Source: Thuidium tamariscinum (Eukaryota > Streptophyta > Bryopsida > Hypnales > Thuidiaceae). From it: DNA of 64,000 nucleotides. Numbering within the stretch: position 1 is the stretch's first letter; each line of letters starts with the position of its first letter. The stretch covers positions 1,056,501 through 1,120,500 of the forward strand of contig OX344758.2 in assembly GCA_947034885.2 (NCBI GenBank). Direction: 5' to 3'. Below the pieces are notes generated by a model that worked only from the letters and a program-made list of their open reading frames with translations, searched no databases and was not told the DNA's origin. Of the stretch, positions 23,079-35,628 are shown in pieces. Both the position numbers and the translations under genes were made by a program.

Positions 23079-26000
23079 ATGCTTCGCAGTCTCTTGTTCT
23101 CGCACACTGCAAGGAGATCGATTCTCTCGCCCTTGTCCGCCCTCACCAGCTCCTCCTCGCCCAAAATTCTTGAGAAGCCCGTATTTTCCAAACCCAGCTT
23201 GTGTTGTCGGGCTATGTTAGCCACTTTGGACGGCGGGGGAGTGAAGCGCAAGATGGGGAAGAAGGTCGGGACGCATAATGGGACGTTCCACTGCGACGAG
23301 GCGCTCGGATGCTTCATGATACGCCTCACGTACAAGTATGCGGACGCGGAGATTGTGCGGACGAGAGATCAGAAGGTGAGATGACGGGTTTGCATTTAAA
23401 AAAAAGAAGAACAAGAAGAAGCACGGGTTTTGAATATTGTTTGGGGGGAGGGATTGGTAGAGGGTAGAGGTTATTTGAGAGGTGTGTGCGAGTGTGTGTG
23501 TGGAATTCAGGGATTATCTGAAACCCTAATTTTGTTATGGAGGTGGACATAGGGAGGATTGAGTACGATTACGTGATCGCGTCGTGAACGCGAAATTTGG
23601 TTACCGGCGATCAGATTAAATGCAATGCAGAAGACTAGTGCTATGATAGACATTTTCGATTAAGGGTTTTAGGGTTTTACGATTGCTCAAACTTTAATTT
23701 TTGGCGACCGGATTAATTACAAAGCTGAAGACTAGTGCAATGATAGCCATTTGTAATGAAGGGATATAAGGTTTTAGGATTGCCCAAACTTCGAATATTG
23801 CTGACCAGATCAAATGCAAAGCAGAAGAGTAGTGTAATGAAAGCCATTTTCATTAAGGGTTTTAGGGTTTTACGATTGCTCAAACTTTGATTACTGCTGA
23901 CGAGATTAATGCAAAGCATGAGAGTAGTGCAATGAAATGAAAGCCATTTCGACTAAGGGTTCTAGGGTTTTACGATTGGTAACCGGATTAAATGTAAAGC
24001 ACAATACAAGTGCAATGATAGCCATTTATAACTATGTGTTTTAGGGTTTTACGATTGCCCGGTCTCGAGACGAGAAGGTGCGATACGGTGACTGCATTCT
24101 TGTTATAAGGAAAATTAGTGGATGGAATTCGTGGTTCCTAACGCTTTGGTGTTTATATTTTAGAATTTTGGGTTTATTCAAATTCCTTATTCTCTCGTTG
24201 AGTAGTACACACTGTGGATTTTGTATGATTGTGTATGATTGCGTGATCGCATCCTGAACACAAACTGTGATTAGCGGCGACCAGATTAAATATAAAGCAG
24301 AGGACTGGAGTGTTGATAGCGGTTTCAATTCAGGTTTTTAGGGTTATAGGATTGCTTGGACTCGAAACGAGAAGGTTTAATGAGGTGGTTCATTATCGGT
24401 GACTAGATTATTTCATAAGACTACTGTAATGAAATTATTTAATGATAGGTAATTCTTTGAGCGACATACATTTTTCCTCTTTTCTGAGAGTCATTTTCAC
24501 CTCTTTTTTTCTATTATATTTACTGTAGTTCAGTTTTTGCCAATTGTATTTTTTACTGAATTTTTTCCATTGCTTCAAAGTAGGATGTCTAAACGTGAAG
24601 TTCGAACTTTTATATTAATCTGAATGACGAGATGAATCTAACTTGATTTTTTAAAATGACATCTGTAGAAACATGCATTTTATACTCTTAGAATGAAAGA
24701 CCACCATAATTGAACAAATCCTCGCTGATTTATGGGCAATGAACGTTTTGTGACTTTTAAATAGCTTCATCTTTCGAATGCTCTTATCAGACGCTCATAT
24801 GTCACTCGATTTATGATTGGACATCTCTAACGAATGAATAACCTAATTTGATAGGCCCCTTTGTTCTTTGAATTGACTTATATCATCATTATGCGGCACG
24901 CAATATGAGGTTTGACTTGAGAATCCTTCCCGGGGCCTTCTGAATATTTAGGGGTTAACAGTGATATAAGTTACTTATCCTAGGGTTTATTGTTTGCGTG
25001 CAAACTGAAAAGCGATCGGAATTCTATCGGTATTGAGCATCTTTTAATGCAAACTGATACAGGTCCTGGAAACTTTGGATGCGGTTCTGGACGTGGGTGG
25101 TATATATGATCCTGAATCTGACCGCTACGATCACCATCAGCGTGGATTTGACCATAATTTTGGTCATGGCTTTATTACCAAGCTGAGCAGTGCTGGACTT
25201 GTCTACAAGGTAGAACTCAACTTTTTCTTTCTTTCTCCTTTGCAATCGTTGGCAACAATGTACCTCATTCAGACACTGCTTTGTATGAATGCTAGTTTTC
25301 ATTTGTGGTTGAATTGCTTGTTTGAACTTTTCCGTTTCATTTATTTGCATATGTTGAGCTTTTTGCTGACATGTTCACTTTTAGCATATGAAAAGATTTA
25401 GAGCTTGGCCTTTTGGTTTGACTTTTGCAGCATTATGGACAAGAGATAGTTGCGAAGGAGCTAGGTCTGAGTAAAGATCACCCAGATGTTAAGCGTGTGT
25501 TTCTGGCAGTGTATAAGAGCTTCATGGAGGTAATTCTTGTCAAAGCACTGTGTAGATTGCAAGGCAAGAGCTTGGATGGTTGATTGCACATGGCAGTATT
25601 GTCTATCTTTCTTGTACTTAGCATGCATTATGAGTTTGATATGATTGTGGATGCCGAAGGATTAACCAGTTTCGATGATCATATAAAAGGTGTGAAAATA
25701 TTGGGCGACACTCGAGCCAAGTGCAAAACCTTTGCTCCTCAAAAGACAAAGAGCTTCCACATGAGTCTCACACTTTTCGGAATTAATTCCCTCCATATTA
25801 CCACGTGTGTGTAGCAACCTTCTGAGGTATAAGAGGATGTGATAGTGCAAATTCAAGGGGGATTTTGAACGATACAGTGAATGTTGGGTTGTTCTGTGGA
25901 TGCAGGCCATTGATGGGATTGATAATGGAATTAATCTATATGACACAGACAAACTCCCTCGCTACGCAAATGATACGCACTTGTCCGCTAGAGTGGGAAG

Positions 26001-27858
26001 ACTGAACCCTGATTGGATGGACGAGCAGACACCAGAGGCTGAAGACGAGGCATTTCGCAAGGCCATGAGTCTCACAGGTGGCGAGTTTTTGGAGGTATAC
26101 CAAATAGTGCTCGGACTCTTTAAATGGGCTGCATTCCAGCCAGCTCTAGACGCGGCATAATTGTGACCCTACAACTAAATTTTTTCCGATGGTATCAAAT
26201 CTTAAACTTGTTCACCAATGTGTTAGTTGTTGGCTATACTATGTAATAATTCAATGTTTGCGCTGTGACAGTCAGTACGGTATTATGCCAAATCTTGGTT
26301 GCCAGCACGCTCTATTGTCGCAGATTGCATTGCAGATAGGAAAGAAGCTGATAGCTCCGGTGAAATTATGATCCTTAAGCACTACTGCCCTGTAAGTTCC
26401 TCCGCTTTCATAGCTCCTTATCAATTCTCCTTCTTTCTGTCTGCGACCGTGGCTAATAAAGTAATTTATGTAATTCATTTCAATTTACTTGAAGTAATGT
26501 GGTTATGATCGGGTTGACAGTGGAAGGTACACCTAGCGGAACTTGAAGAGGAGTTGAAAGTAGATCCAACAATCAAATATGTACTGTATGAGGTACTGCT
26601 CCAGTGCTCCCCCTTTATTCCTGAACGCCTTGAGTCATCACTTGATTTGAAGTCTTGTGAAGATGTGTTATAACCCCTAGTGATCCAACTGGTCTTGGAT
26701 AAGGCTTTGATGTGCTATAGAATATGTGTTACACAATATTGTAACACATATTGTTACCCCTTGTGAGGTTCTAATCATCAGAGAATGTAATTTATCATGA
26801 AAATAAATCATGTATATGTTCGATGCTGAAAAAGCATTTTTATATATTTCTCAAATCAATTTCAAAGCATTTCACTTTGATAGTTCACTGAATACGCACT
26901 TTTCATTCTCTAGCGTATGATTTTTTGTGACTGGCTAGAACTTCATCTTATAGTGGTTAGCGAAAATCTGTCAATGATTTGATCATGAAAACATCATTAC
27001 TTTCCTCCAGTGGTGAAATACGAAAGAGATTTTTCTTGATGTGACATACTATTTCTTGTATTTTTTTGTAGAATATTTGTACTTCAACAGGTTTGGGATC
27101 TATACCATTCAATTGTTCAGTAGAATAAGTTCCCAGTAAAATTTGAATCGATGAGAAACGCATCATTGGAAACCATTTTTGATTCTGATCATCGTTCTCA
27201 TAATGCATTCTGGGGCACTCGAGGTTTAATTCGGTCGTCCTAAATCGCTATCAACTCTGAAAATCATCGTCATTATTGATTTGTTAAGTAATTCAGTTGT
27301 TAAGCAGAATTAGTACCACGTACAATTTGGATGGATGAGAAATACATCATTGGAGACCATTGCTGATTCTGATCACCGTTCTTAAAATGCACTGTGGGGC
27401 ACTCAAGGTTTAATTTAGTCCTAAATTGGTCAACTGTGAAAATTATCAACTATCAACTATGAAAATCATCCTCATTATTGAGCCTTGTTAATTTCGATCT
27501 ATCAGGTCCTAGATTTTTGTAGAATCCAGCGCTTGTCTGTCTTTCGCAATACATTAACATGATAGTATGTATGGAAGGTATAGTTTGCTTCTAATTCTAA
27601 GTTTTTTCCTGTTGACAGGATGGCCGAAGTAAGGGATGGAGAGTGCAAGCGGTTTCAGTAAGCCCAGGATCATTTGAAAGCAGGCTGCCACTGCCAGCCG
27701 TGTGGCGGGGTCTGCGAGATGATGAACTTTGCAAGGACTCTGGGATTGATGGAGGTGTGTTTGTACACATGAGTGGTTTTATTGGTGGGAACAAGACGTT
27801 GGAAGGGGCCTTAGCTATGGCGAAGAAAGCTTTGGCTTTGCGTGTGCAAGCCACGTAG
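23079..27858 (+). CDS. MYG1: MYG1 family exonuclease (UPF0160), DHH-like
   Basis: Seven exons: 23079-23375, 25063-25209, 25431-25529, 25906-26094, 26272-26391, 26521-26592 and 27619-27858. All introns are phase 0 and the product is 387 aa, close to the family length of about 370-380. Residues 1-45 are rich in Ser, Arg and Leu with no acid until Glu32, fitting a mitochondrial presequence. The conserved [14 protein letters not shown] motif lies at 64-77 and a DHHQRGF motif at 122-128; these carry the metal-binding His and Asp residues of DHH phosphoesterases. The end [11 protein letters not shown] is also typical. Human MYG1 is a 3'-5' RNA exonuclease acting in nucleolus and mitochondrion; function here is inferred from family. 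The alternative start at the ATG of residue 46 (CRAMLATL) would give a form without the presequence. Neighbours are transposons, so no operon-like context exists. Confidence 0.93.
23567..24376 (+). repeat. Tandem array of about 97-bp units in MYG1 intron 1
   Basis: About six degenerate units recur near 23607, 23704, 23801, 23900, 23982 and 24277. Each runs 'gaccagattaaatgcaaagc', then 'agtgcaatgatagcc', then 'agggttttagggttttac'. The spacing is about 97 bp for the first four and about 80 bp for the next; the last unit follows a spacer that itself repeats 'tgcgtgatcgc' from 23567. Most units contain TTAGGGTTT, the complement of the plant telo-box. Confidence 0.75.
27115..27490 (+). repeat. Tandem duplication in MYG1 intron 6
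   Basis: Two units of about 185 bp: both contain 'gatgagaaa', 'catcattgga', 'gattctgatca', 'ggggcactc' and 'aggtttaatt', in the same order, at about 27115-27297 and 27298-27490. The flanking splice sites at 26592/26593 and 27618/27619 are intact. Confidence 0.7.
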
Positions 27859-28655
27859 GTCTCATTCTGGAGATCGAGTTTCTTATGCACTAATTTCTGG
27901 GGTGGATGTGTCTTCTGGATCTTTCTCACTTAAAAGCAAATCCTCCTTTTTTGGGGTGAGCACGTTGCTTTCTTTCAGTTTCCCTTGCTTGATATCCCTT
28001 TACATCTTCGGGATTAAGACAGACAATGGTCTCTTTTTGTTGACCTGTTGCTTCTGTGCCATTGTAGAGAATAAATTTAGTTCAGGGTTGCAAATTATAG
28101 ATCTCATTTTGTGAAAGAAGTAAACTAACTTAGGTATTATTCTCCAAAGAGAATTGTGGAATGAAACATGAACTCCAAATGCATGGTTGAAAAGGTAATG
28201 TATTTTGGCATTCTCTGAGATGTAGAATTTGGTTTTATGACTAATTTGCTTGGAGGTAAACATTCAATTCTTAACACTCAGTAACTTAGCAGTCACTGGT
28301 ACTGCCCTCTTCTAAATGGAATGGTGTGGTATATTCCTCAACCACATCAGTAACTAGAATACATGTCAATATTTGTTGGAGAAGTGAAGTATTCTCAGTT
28401 GGGTAATTGGGTTGTACTTTCACATTGTACTTGGTAGCAAATTGAGTAATTTTTAATAAAACTCTCAACAAATATCACTCAGTCCTTCGAGATCAATGAT
28501 GTCACGATGTGAATTACCTTACTTTGTTGAAAAAACTAATCATAGTTTGTAATTCAAGTGGACAAGACGACTCTTTATGTAGAGATGGGGTGGTAGGAGG
28601 TAAAACAAACAATTTGAGATTTGTGATGGAAATTGGTAGTAGCCCAACTTTTCAG
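27859..28655. other. Downstream region of MYG1, no gene recognised
   Basis: Presumably begins with the MYG1 3' UTR. No further gene or repeat was recognised. Confidence 0.4.
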
Positions 28656-28659
28656 TTAA

Positions 28660-29969
28660 CCCCTAAATGTAGAAGATACCAAAATTTGTGTTTGCAAAAC
28701 TACCCAAGTTGTTATTTATAATAGTTTATATTTTCAGTAACTTCTTTTTGAAGTCTGATTTAAGCATCAAAAATCCAATCTTGAGTTCAATTGATTATGA
28801 TTTTTCTATTCAAGATATTATTCAAGGGTGTTCATTGTAATCTTGACTTTCTAAAGTGTTGAGGGTTTTTGGAAATGAGCCTCAAATACACTAAGTCTTA
28901 GAGAAAAGTTATACTAGAAATTCAATTAAAAATTTTGTTGAATAGATTTTGAGAAGCTATTAATTATTGGAGTTATGTATGTTAGGTCCTTTATCCTTGT
29001 ATTTTTGAGGTGATCAACTTTTTAGATTTGACATATAATGGTTTGTCTTTGGAAATACAAACATTATATAGTTGTTTGGATAATATGTTAACATTGTTGT
29101 TGTTACAAGTGAATGAAAATAAGATGGAAAAGGTATAATGAATGAAAGTGGGTTGGTTGAAAATTTAACCCTTTACTACCTAGTTGACCATATATAGTCG
29201 ATTTGAAATTTCAAGCCCATTTCTATTCACACAATTAGATTCTTTTGATTGTTTAAAAAAATTTCAAGTAGTTTTAAAGGTTAACTATTGAAAACTTTCA
29301 TTTTTTAGTGAAAAGAATACATATTTGATTATTGAAAGGTCTTCAAAGGCATACATGTATGATAAGTGAAGTGTAAAGCTTGCCAATTTTACTTCATTTT
29401 CTAGCTTTATTCAATTTCATGTGATGTGAGATTTAAGAAATTGTACATATCCATTTGCTTTGAGAATGGTTCGAATGGAAAGATGAATGTGTTTTCATGA
29501 TATTCACCATTGAAAATTTAAACATACAACTATTGATTTGGAGTACTTTGTAGTTTCTACTTATAAAAAATAATTGCATTTCAACAATTGCAAGGTAGAT
29601 TGTGTAATGAGTTTAATAGCTTTTCATGTGAAATTAACTTTTTTAGAAGTGCATTTTAGTGTGCTAACACTTTTTGCACTTGTTCATGTCACCTCAAATC
29701 TTCAAAAAAATTATATGCAAATTTGGAAAACATTGTGGGAAAAGGCAACATACTAAATAGAAAAAAATGTATTCTTCTCTCATTATAATCTCACAACTCC
29801 TATGCAATTTTGTGCTCAAAATTTGTATTCATACTAATAAACTAGCTCTTTAAGCATCTATGCAATTATATTTTGGAAAAAAATCAATTTGCCTCATTAG
29901 GGATGATTGTAAGCCAATGCACTTTTTTCATAGTCAAAATGCATTTGAAAAAGCTTGGGTATTTAGGAG
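28660..29969. mobile_element. P-family TTAA-flanked element, P2
   Basis: It starts CCCCTAAATG after TTAA (28656-28659) and ends with a complement of CTCCTAAATACCCAAGC before TTAA (29970-29973). The left 400 bp is clearly homologous to P4 (59281-59928): shared words are 'gatttttctattcaaga', 'gagcctcaaatacacta' and 'aactttttagatttgac'. A second CCC terminus after TTAA (29165-29168, 'CCCTTTACTACC') suggests another element inserted inside, whose right end was not found. No transposase frame. Confidence 0.6.
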
Positions 29970-29973
29970 TTAA

Positions 29974-30715
29974 AGTATGAACTTTTCATAATTTGATGCC
30001 TAATTATAATCTCATGTCATTTCTTAGATGTGTATTGTTGTTACCACCTTTTGCTTTGATCTCATTTGCCTTCACTACTCTTCTTAATTAGTACTTGTTC
30101 TTTACTTCTACAATGGAGGTTTAGGGTTGTATATTTTAACATTTGGGGTTGAAGTTTCAATCTTTAATGGTGCTATCATGCATAGGATGGAGATTGGTTT
30201 GGATGTTGTGGGACTATTGAAATTGACATCTTCATTCATATATAGATTTTAGTGTCGTGTCACCTCTAAACTTGAAGATGTTTGTCTAGAAGTAAAGATT
30301 CACCTCCAACATTTCTTATGATCATGAAGAAAAACATATATAAAAATAAAAAATAAGGAATTTTCTTTGGATGTCTTCTTTGTTGGTTGAATGGCCTATT
30401 CATCAACTAGATGGCCCATTGCAACTTAAAAAAATCTCACATTGAAGTCTCAAATTTCAACAAGCTTGAGTTGTGCACTCTAGGTTTGCCACTATACAAA
30501 GTTCTTGGGATCGTTTTGTGCATGATATAGTTTGTAATGTGAACAAAGCAAGGAGTTTATATTTAAGAAGCTCTACCAAATTCATTAATAATGAAGTACA
30601 AAATTTCATGGCGTTGGACATGCTTTTTCTAGTGGTATTGTTCAAATACGTCAATGGATGAGGTGTCTTCTAAAAAGAATTTCAAGCCATGGTAGAATGG
30701 CTTAATAAAATTTTG
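29974..30715. other. AT-rich intergenic DNA, no gene recognised
   Basis: Nothing recognisable apart from AT-rich low-complexity sequence. Short frames near 30460-30820 on both strands do not resemble known proteins. Confidence 0.3.
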
Positions 30716-31059
30716 CATAAGAGGATTTTTGGCTAGTTTAGAAGACTGTAAGTTCCCAAACACTAAGAATGCATTGAGAATGCTGGGAACGCTATGTTGA
30801 TGTGGTCGAGCAACCGCCACATCAAAAAATACTAATTAGTTAATTTTTTTAATTAATTAATAAATTAAATTTTAAAATTTAAATTTTATAATCATTTTCT
30901 TGCTTTTTAATACATTCTGAAGTTTTTGGGAAAAAAATTTATTTTTTATTTTTTCAAAATTCAAAAATTCAGACGAGCAGAGGGGTGGTCTACAACAATG
31001 GGAACAGTTTCAAGGAACAACCTTGAAATGGTCTTCCAAGGCCCAAAAATCCTCTTATG
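30716..31059 (+). mobile_element. M2-family MITE, first of an inverted pair
   Basis: Ends CATAAGAGGATTTTTGG and the complement of CATAAGAGGATTTTTGG enclose a 344-bp element with an AT-rich middle (about 30825-30970). The outer part contains 'agaagactgtaagttccc' and 'gatgtgg...ccacatc'; these recur in other M2 copies. A second copy lies 49 bp further on in reverse orientation. Confidence 0.65.
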
Positions 31060-31108
31060 GTAGTGATTGTAAAGGTGGATTTCTATCTCATAGAAAACCT
31101 AGTGGCAA

Positions 31109-31420
31109 CATAAGAGGATTTTTCAGGGCTTCAGGAGATCGTTTCAGCCCTGTTCCCCTGACTACGAATGCGTCAGATAAAAAAATAATAAAAAAATAAT
31201 AAAAAAATAATAAAAAATTAAAAAAATTTAAATTAAAAATTTTTATATTAAAATATTATTTTAAAAATTTTAATTTTTTTTAAATTAAAATATTAATTAA
31301 ATATGATTATCTGATGTGGCAGTCTCTTGGCTACATCAGATCGCCTTGGTGGCAGCGTTTAGAGAGTTCCCATGGCCAGAGAACTCACGGTCTTCTATAG
31401 TAGCTGAAAATCCTCTTATG
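31109..31420 (-). mobile_element. M2-family MITE, second of an inverted pair
   Basis: Ends CATAAGAGGATTTTTCAG and the complement of CATAAGAGGATTTTCAGC; 312 bp with a very AT-rich middle made of AAAAAATAAT units (31177-31290). The right part, read in reverse, matches the left part of the neighbouring copy ('gaagaccgtgagttc', 'ctgatgtagcc'). No clear target duplication was found. Confidence 0.65.
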
Positions 31421-32224
31421 CATATCTAATCCAACATCATCAAGCTTTATAAAAATGATGCAACACTATCAGAAAAAATTCTAAATGACCCCACTTTCAA
31501 AACAAAGAAGTTCTTTTTGATAATGAATCAGAGAAGGTGTTGAGCAAAGTTGTTTTTGCCTTCAACCCCTAAAAGTGCTAGAGAACATTAGAAGCATCCT
31601 TCTACACTCTTATGACCAACCTTTTTTTTTTGGCACCATGGGGCCAGATTGCACCATTTCAAAATAAATGTCTTTTTTTCTCCAGATAAAAGTAATCTTT
31701 TTTTGCAAAAAAATTGTCATTTTTCTTTAAAGTATGGATGAAGTTGTCAAATTTGGATGAAAAAGTGTATATATATGATGAAAAAGTGTTTTTAAGTCCA
31801 AAAGGTGGATGAATGTAGGAATACAATGCTTCACCAAATTTGAGGTGATCGCCATCTTGGCACTTTTTCAAAAAGTAAAAAAAAGGACTGCTTATGACAA
31901 GAAAGATGACTTTATAAATATATACTTACGATTCAAGACCTAACTTATTGTCTTCTTAGAAAAAAACCTGATGACTTGCTAACATCTTCTAGAGTGCATC
32001 TGTATTGTCATCTACTATTGCACCAATTCATTCTTTTCAAGGTAGATCTTATTATGGAATCAACTCTTCTTATAAAGAATATCCCTCTATCTCTTGCTTG
32101 GAAGCACTTGGAAGTTGAAACTTGCATTGTAGGCATTGTCTGAACTATAAGTGACATGAAATTTAGTGGCATGTGGGATACTTGAGAAATACAAAGGGTA
32201 ATTGCAAGAAACATTAGTCCTACA
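31421..32224. other. AT-rich spacer, no gene recognised
   Basis: No coding frame of interest. At 32197 the sequence GGGTAATTGCAAGAAACAT is a recognisable T1 terminus, which may mark the left edge of a larger composite that includes the foldback to the right. Confidence 0.35.
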
Positions 32225-33128
32225 ATGACAAACAAAACCAAGTACAAATGTGAAATGTTTTCATTCAAGCAACCATACCATAAGCATCAATGGATTAAAC
32301 CCAAAAGTGTATATATGAAAGTTGTAGAGCACAACATATGACACATTACTATGGAATTTTGAAGAAAAAATTAGTTGTGATTTGAAAGAAAATTAATTTC
32401 AAAGTTTTCTATGTGTAAATCTTGGTTTTGTTCAATATACTTTGGCTTTACTTTATCTTTTGGTAAATTTTCTTAAAACTCAAAAAAAAATTGTGCCTTA
32501 GCATGTTGGTATACATCATTTTTGATTGTTGCATACAAAAATTGAAGGAAATTTGCATTTATAAAATTACAAATATTAACAACTTAATAAACCTCCAAAT
32601 GATGTTGGTTCTCACAAAATTTGAGTATTTTTATTAATTGAGAGCATGGGATTGCATTAGCCATTGTAAAGAGGGTAAGGTTGCAAAATAGACCATTGTT
32701 ATATCTAAATGCCCTTGTATTTGAAATATTTGTTGAATTGGGCAATGTGTACAATTTATATTTTACATTTGTATAATGCATTTTAAAATTCAACTTTAGT
32801 GTTCAAAGACTAGAGTTCATAATGCATATAATTCATCCAAAAAAATCCAAAAAAATCCATTGTCATTGTTAGCATCATCAAAAAACTAAAAATTGCCAAA
32901 AATTATAGACATAAAGAAAATTAGCAATTTTTTGATGATAAAGACAATGATGATGAATTTCTTAGGATTTTTTTGGATGAATTAGATGCATTATGAACTC
33001 TAGTCTTTGAACACTAAAGTTGAATTTTAAAATGCATTATACAAATGTAAAATATAAATTGTACACATTGCCCAATTCAACAAATATTTCAAATACAAGG
33101 GCATTTAGATATAACAATGGTCTATTTT

Positions 33129-34641
33129 CACTAGAAGAAAATCAGGGCTTTTGCAATTGTGGTTAGCAACTAGTTTTGTAGTTGCATAACACGTTTGCAA
33201 CTGGGTGATAATTTGGAGCCCGTAGTTGTAGTGAACAAGTCACACTAGTTGCAATGTAGTTGCAAAATCGAAAAGATTGTTTTGCATTAGATAGCCTATG
33301 TGGAACTTCATTGATGAAGTTTTCTAACATGGAACTTGCTTTTGTGCAACTTGCTTGCAACTTGTGTGTAACTACTTTGCAACTAGTTTGTGACTACTTT
33401 GCAACTACACTAATGATGATATTTAGTGTTGGGTTACAATTAGTGTTTTTACCACCCTACCAGCCGCAACACTAAATCTAAACTGTAGGACAATTAGTGT
33501 TGTGTTAAACTTCAATCAGAGTTGTCATATCGGACCGACTGCAAAGTTACAGAGCTCTGAACTTTGTAGTAAAAAATTGTCTGATATGACAACTCTGACT
33601 TCAATGCACCGCCTCCACTTTCTCTTCTCTTCCCTTCACATTAATGTGTTCTAACACTAAATGTAAACCTTTTCAGATTTCAAATTGACTATGGAGTACA
33701 TTTAGTGTTTGAATTGACATTTAATGTTACTTACTTTCATAGGGTAATTGGCTTTAGTGTATGCCTTCGTATTTAGTGTACAAGACACTAAATATCATCA
33801 TTAGTGTAGTTTACAACTAGTTTGTAACTTGTAGATTTATAGATTTATAGATTTTTTTATCTTAATGATTGTAGATTTCATAAATTGAATCTCAATGATC
33901 TGTAGATTTTAGAATTTTAGATCTAGCTTTTTTTAGATTATCAAATTCAAATATTGATATTAAATAGATTCCACAAGTTTACAAAACTTTGAATTTCAAA
34001 AGTTTTAAAATTTCTTATACTTTAAATATTTGTAGATTTTCATAAATTGTAGAAATTTGCAAGTTGTAAAAATCTACAAAGTATAGAAATATTACAATTG
34101 TAATATTAAACTTTATTACTTAAAGATGGTATAACTTACAACTCTTATCCATCCAATCTAATGGTACTCTTGACAATTGAGATGGGATAATTGATATAAA
34201 ACTTGATTTAATTATTTTCTAGTTGTATTTTAGTTGCAAAGTAGTTGGAATCTAATTGAATTGTAGTCAAACTTAGATTTTTCCCAATTGTAGTATGACA
34301 CACTCTACTCTACAAAACCTAAAGTGGTCCATGTCAACAAGTGTGATGAGTTTTGGATGTAGAATACATTAGAGAAATTCTTTTGTTAGATTCCTGCAAT
34401 CCAAACTTCAACTTGCAACTACTTTGCAACTACATGCAACTCGAAACTTCAATCTACAACTACTTTGCAACTACATGCAACTCGAAACTTCAATCTACAA
34501 CTACTTTGCGACTACTTTGCAACTATAGTAGTGTAAACATTAAATTTGGTGCAAATACAGAGGATTGTAGTTGCAGGGAAGTCGTGTAGGATACATAGTT
34601 GCATATCAATCGGTTGCGGCGGACGTGATTTTCTTCTAGTG
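33129..34641. mobile_element. CACTA-type non-autonomous element inside the foldback
   Basis: The ends are CACTAGAAGAAAATCA and its exact complement, with a 3-bp target duplication TTT (33126-33128 and 34642-34644). Both subterminal regions are packed with direct and inverted TTGCAACTA/TAGTTGCAA words, typical of En/Spm (CACTA) elements where they bind transposase. At about 34400-34520 a unit of about 50 bp containing 'ctactttgcaactacatgc' is tandemly repeated. At 1513 bp it lacks a transposase. A small hAT MITE (33517-33597) is nested in it. Confidence 0.85.
33517..33597. mobile_element. hAT-type MITE, 81 bp
   Basis: The ends CAGAGTTGTCATATCGGAC and the complement of CAGAGTTGTCATATCAGAC are flanked by a perfect 8-bp duplication ACTTCAAT (33509-33516 and 33598-33605), the mark of hAT transposition. 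It is nested in the CACTA element. A related 120-bp copy lies at 41624-41743. Confidence 0.8.
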
Positions 34642-35105
34642 TTTGCAACCTTACCCTCTTTACAATGGCTAATGCAATCCCATGCTCTCAATTAAAAAAA
34701 TACTCAAATTTTGTGAGAACCAACATCATTTGGAGGTTTATTAAGTTGTTAATATTTGTAATTCTATAAATGCAAATTTCCTTCAATTTTTGTATGCAAC
34801 AATCAAAAATGATGTATACCAACATGCTGAGGCACAATTTTTTTTTTTGAGTTTTAAGAAAATTTTCCAAAAGATAAAGTAAAGCCAAAGTATATTGAAC
34901 AAAACCAAGATTTACACATAGAAAACTTTGAAATTAATCTTCTTTCAAATCACAACTAATTTTTTCTTCAAACTTCCATGGTAATATGTCATATGTTGTG
35001 CTCTACAACTTTCATATATACACTTTTGGGTTTAATCCATTGATGCTTATGGTATGATTGCTTGAATGAAAGCGTTTCACATTTGTACTCGGTTTCATTT
35101 ATCAC

Positions 35106-35628
35106 TGTATTTCTCATCACAATGTGGGTCACTTTCCTATTGTCCACTATAAGTTTTGAAGCACATGTCTAATGAACATAAAATTTATAATGAACATGTC
35201 TACCTTTATGGTAATTACATCCCTTATTTTTTTTTAAAAATCATTTTATATTTAAAAATCATTTGAATTGAGCCATCACATGGTGTCATTTAGTGGTTTT
35301 TACTTTGTTATAAGTTCTCAAATTTAATGATTTGTAGCCAAAATTTTCATGTTCTATTTGCATATTAGTAAAGCATATGTTTTACAAAGGAAATGAGAAA
35401 ATATAATCTTTTATATCCTCCACATGAGTGCAAATAAAATTCCCACTGTACACAGTTTTTTAACATTGAAAATGGTTCTAAGATCATTCTTTTGGTGAAA
35501 ACTCATCATCATCAATTCTTTCTAAATGTCCAATTTTTAGTTTTTATTAAAATATATTTTTTCCTATTTCTTACAATTTAAAATGTGAAAATACTAAGTT
35601 TCTTGAGATTTCACACTTTTCTAGTTCT
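35106..35628. other. Spacer, partly T1-derived
   Basis: From about 35560 the sequence 'tttcttgagatttcacacttttctagttct' matches the interior of T1 copy A near 4030-4060. This is interrupted by the MULE-like insertion that follows and resumes at 36814. The remainder has no recognised feature. Confidence 0.45.

Larger units (their letters stand above)
32225..35105. mobile_element. Giant foldback element, arms of about 650 nt, interrupted by a CACTA element
   Basis: The sequence from about 32230 to 32890 is repeated in inverse order from about 32930 to 33128 and, after the CACTA insertion, from 34642 to about 35105. As read, 32693-32827 and 32987-33120 are identical complements; the outer arms show scattered differences. 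The loop near 32910 is only a few tens of bases. Without the insertion the element would be about 1.37 kb, almost all of it one hairpin. A diverged partial copy lies at about 39240-39420. No protein frame was found. Confidence 0.8.
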
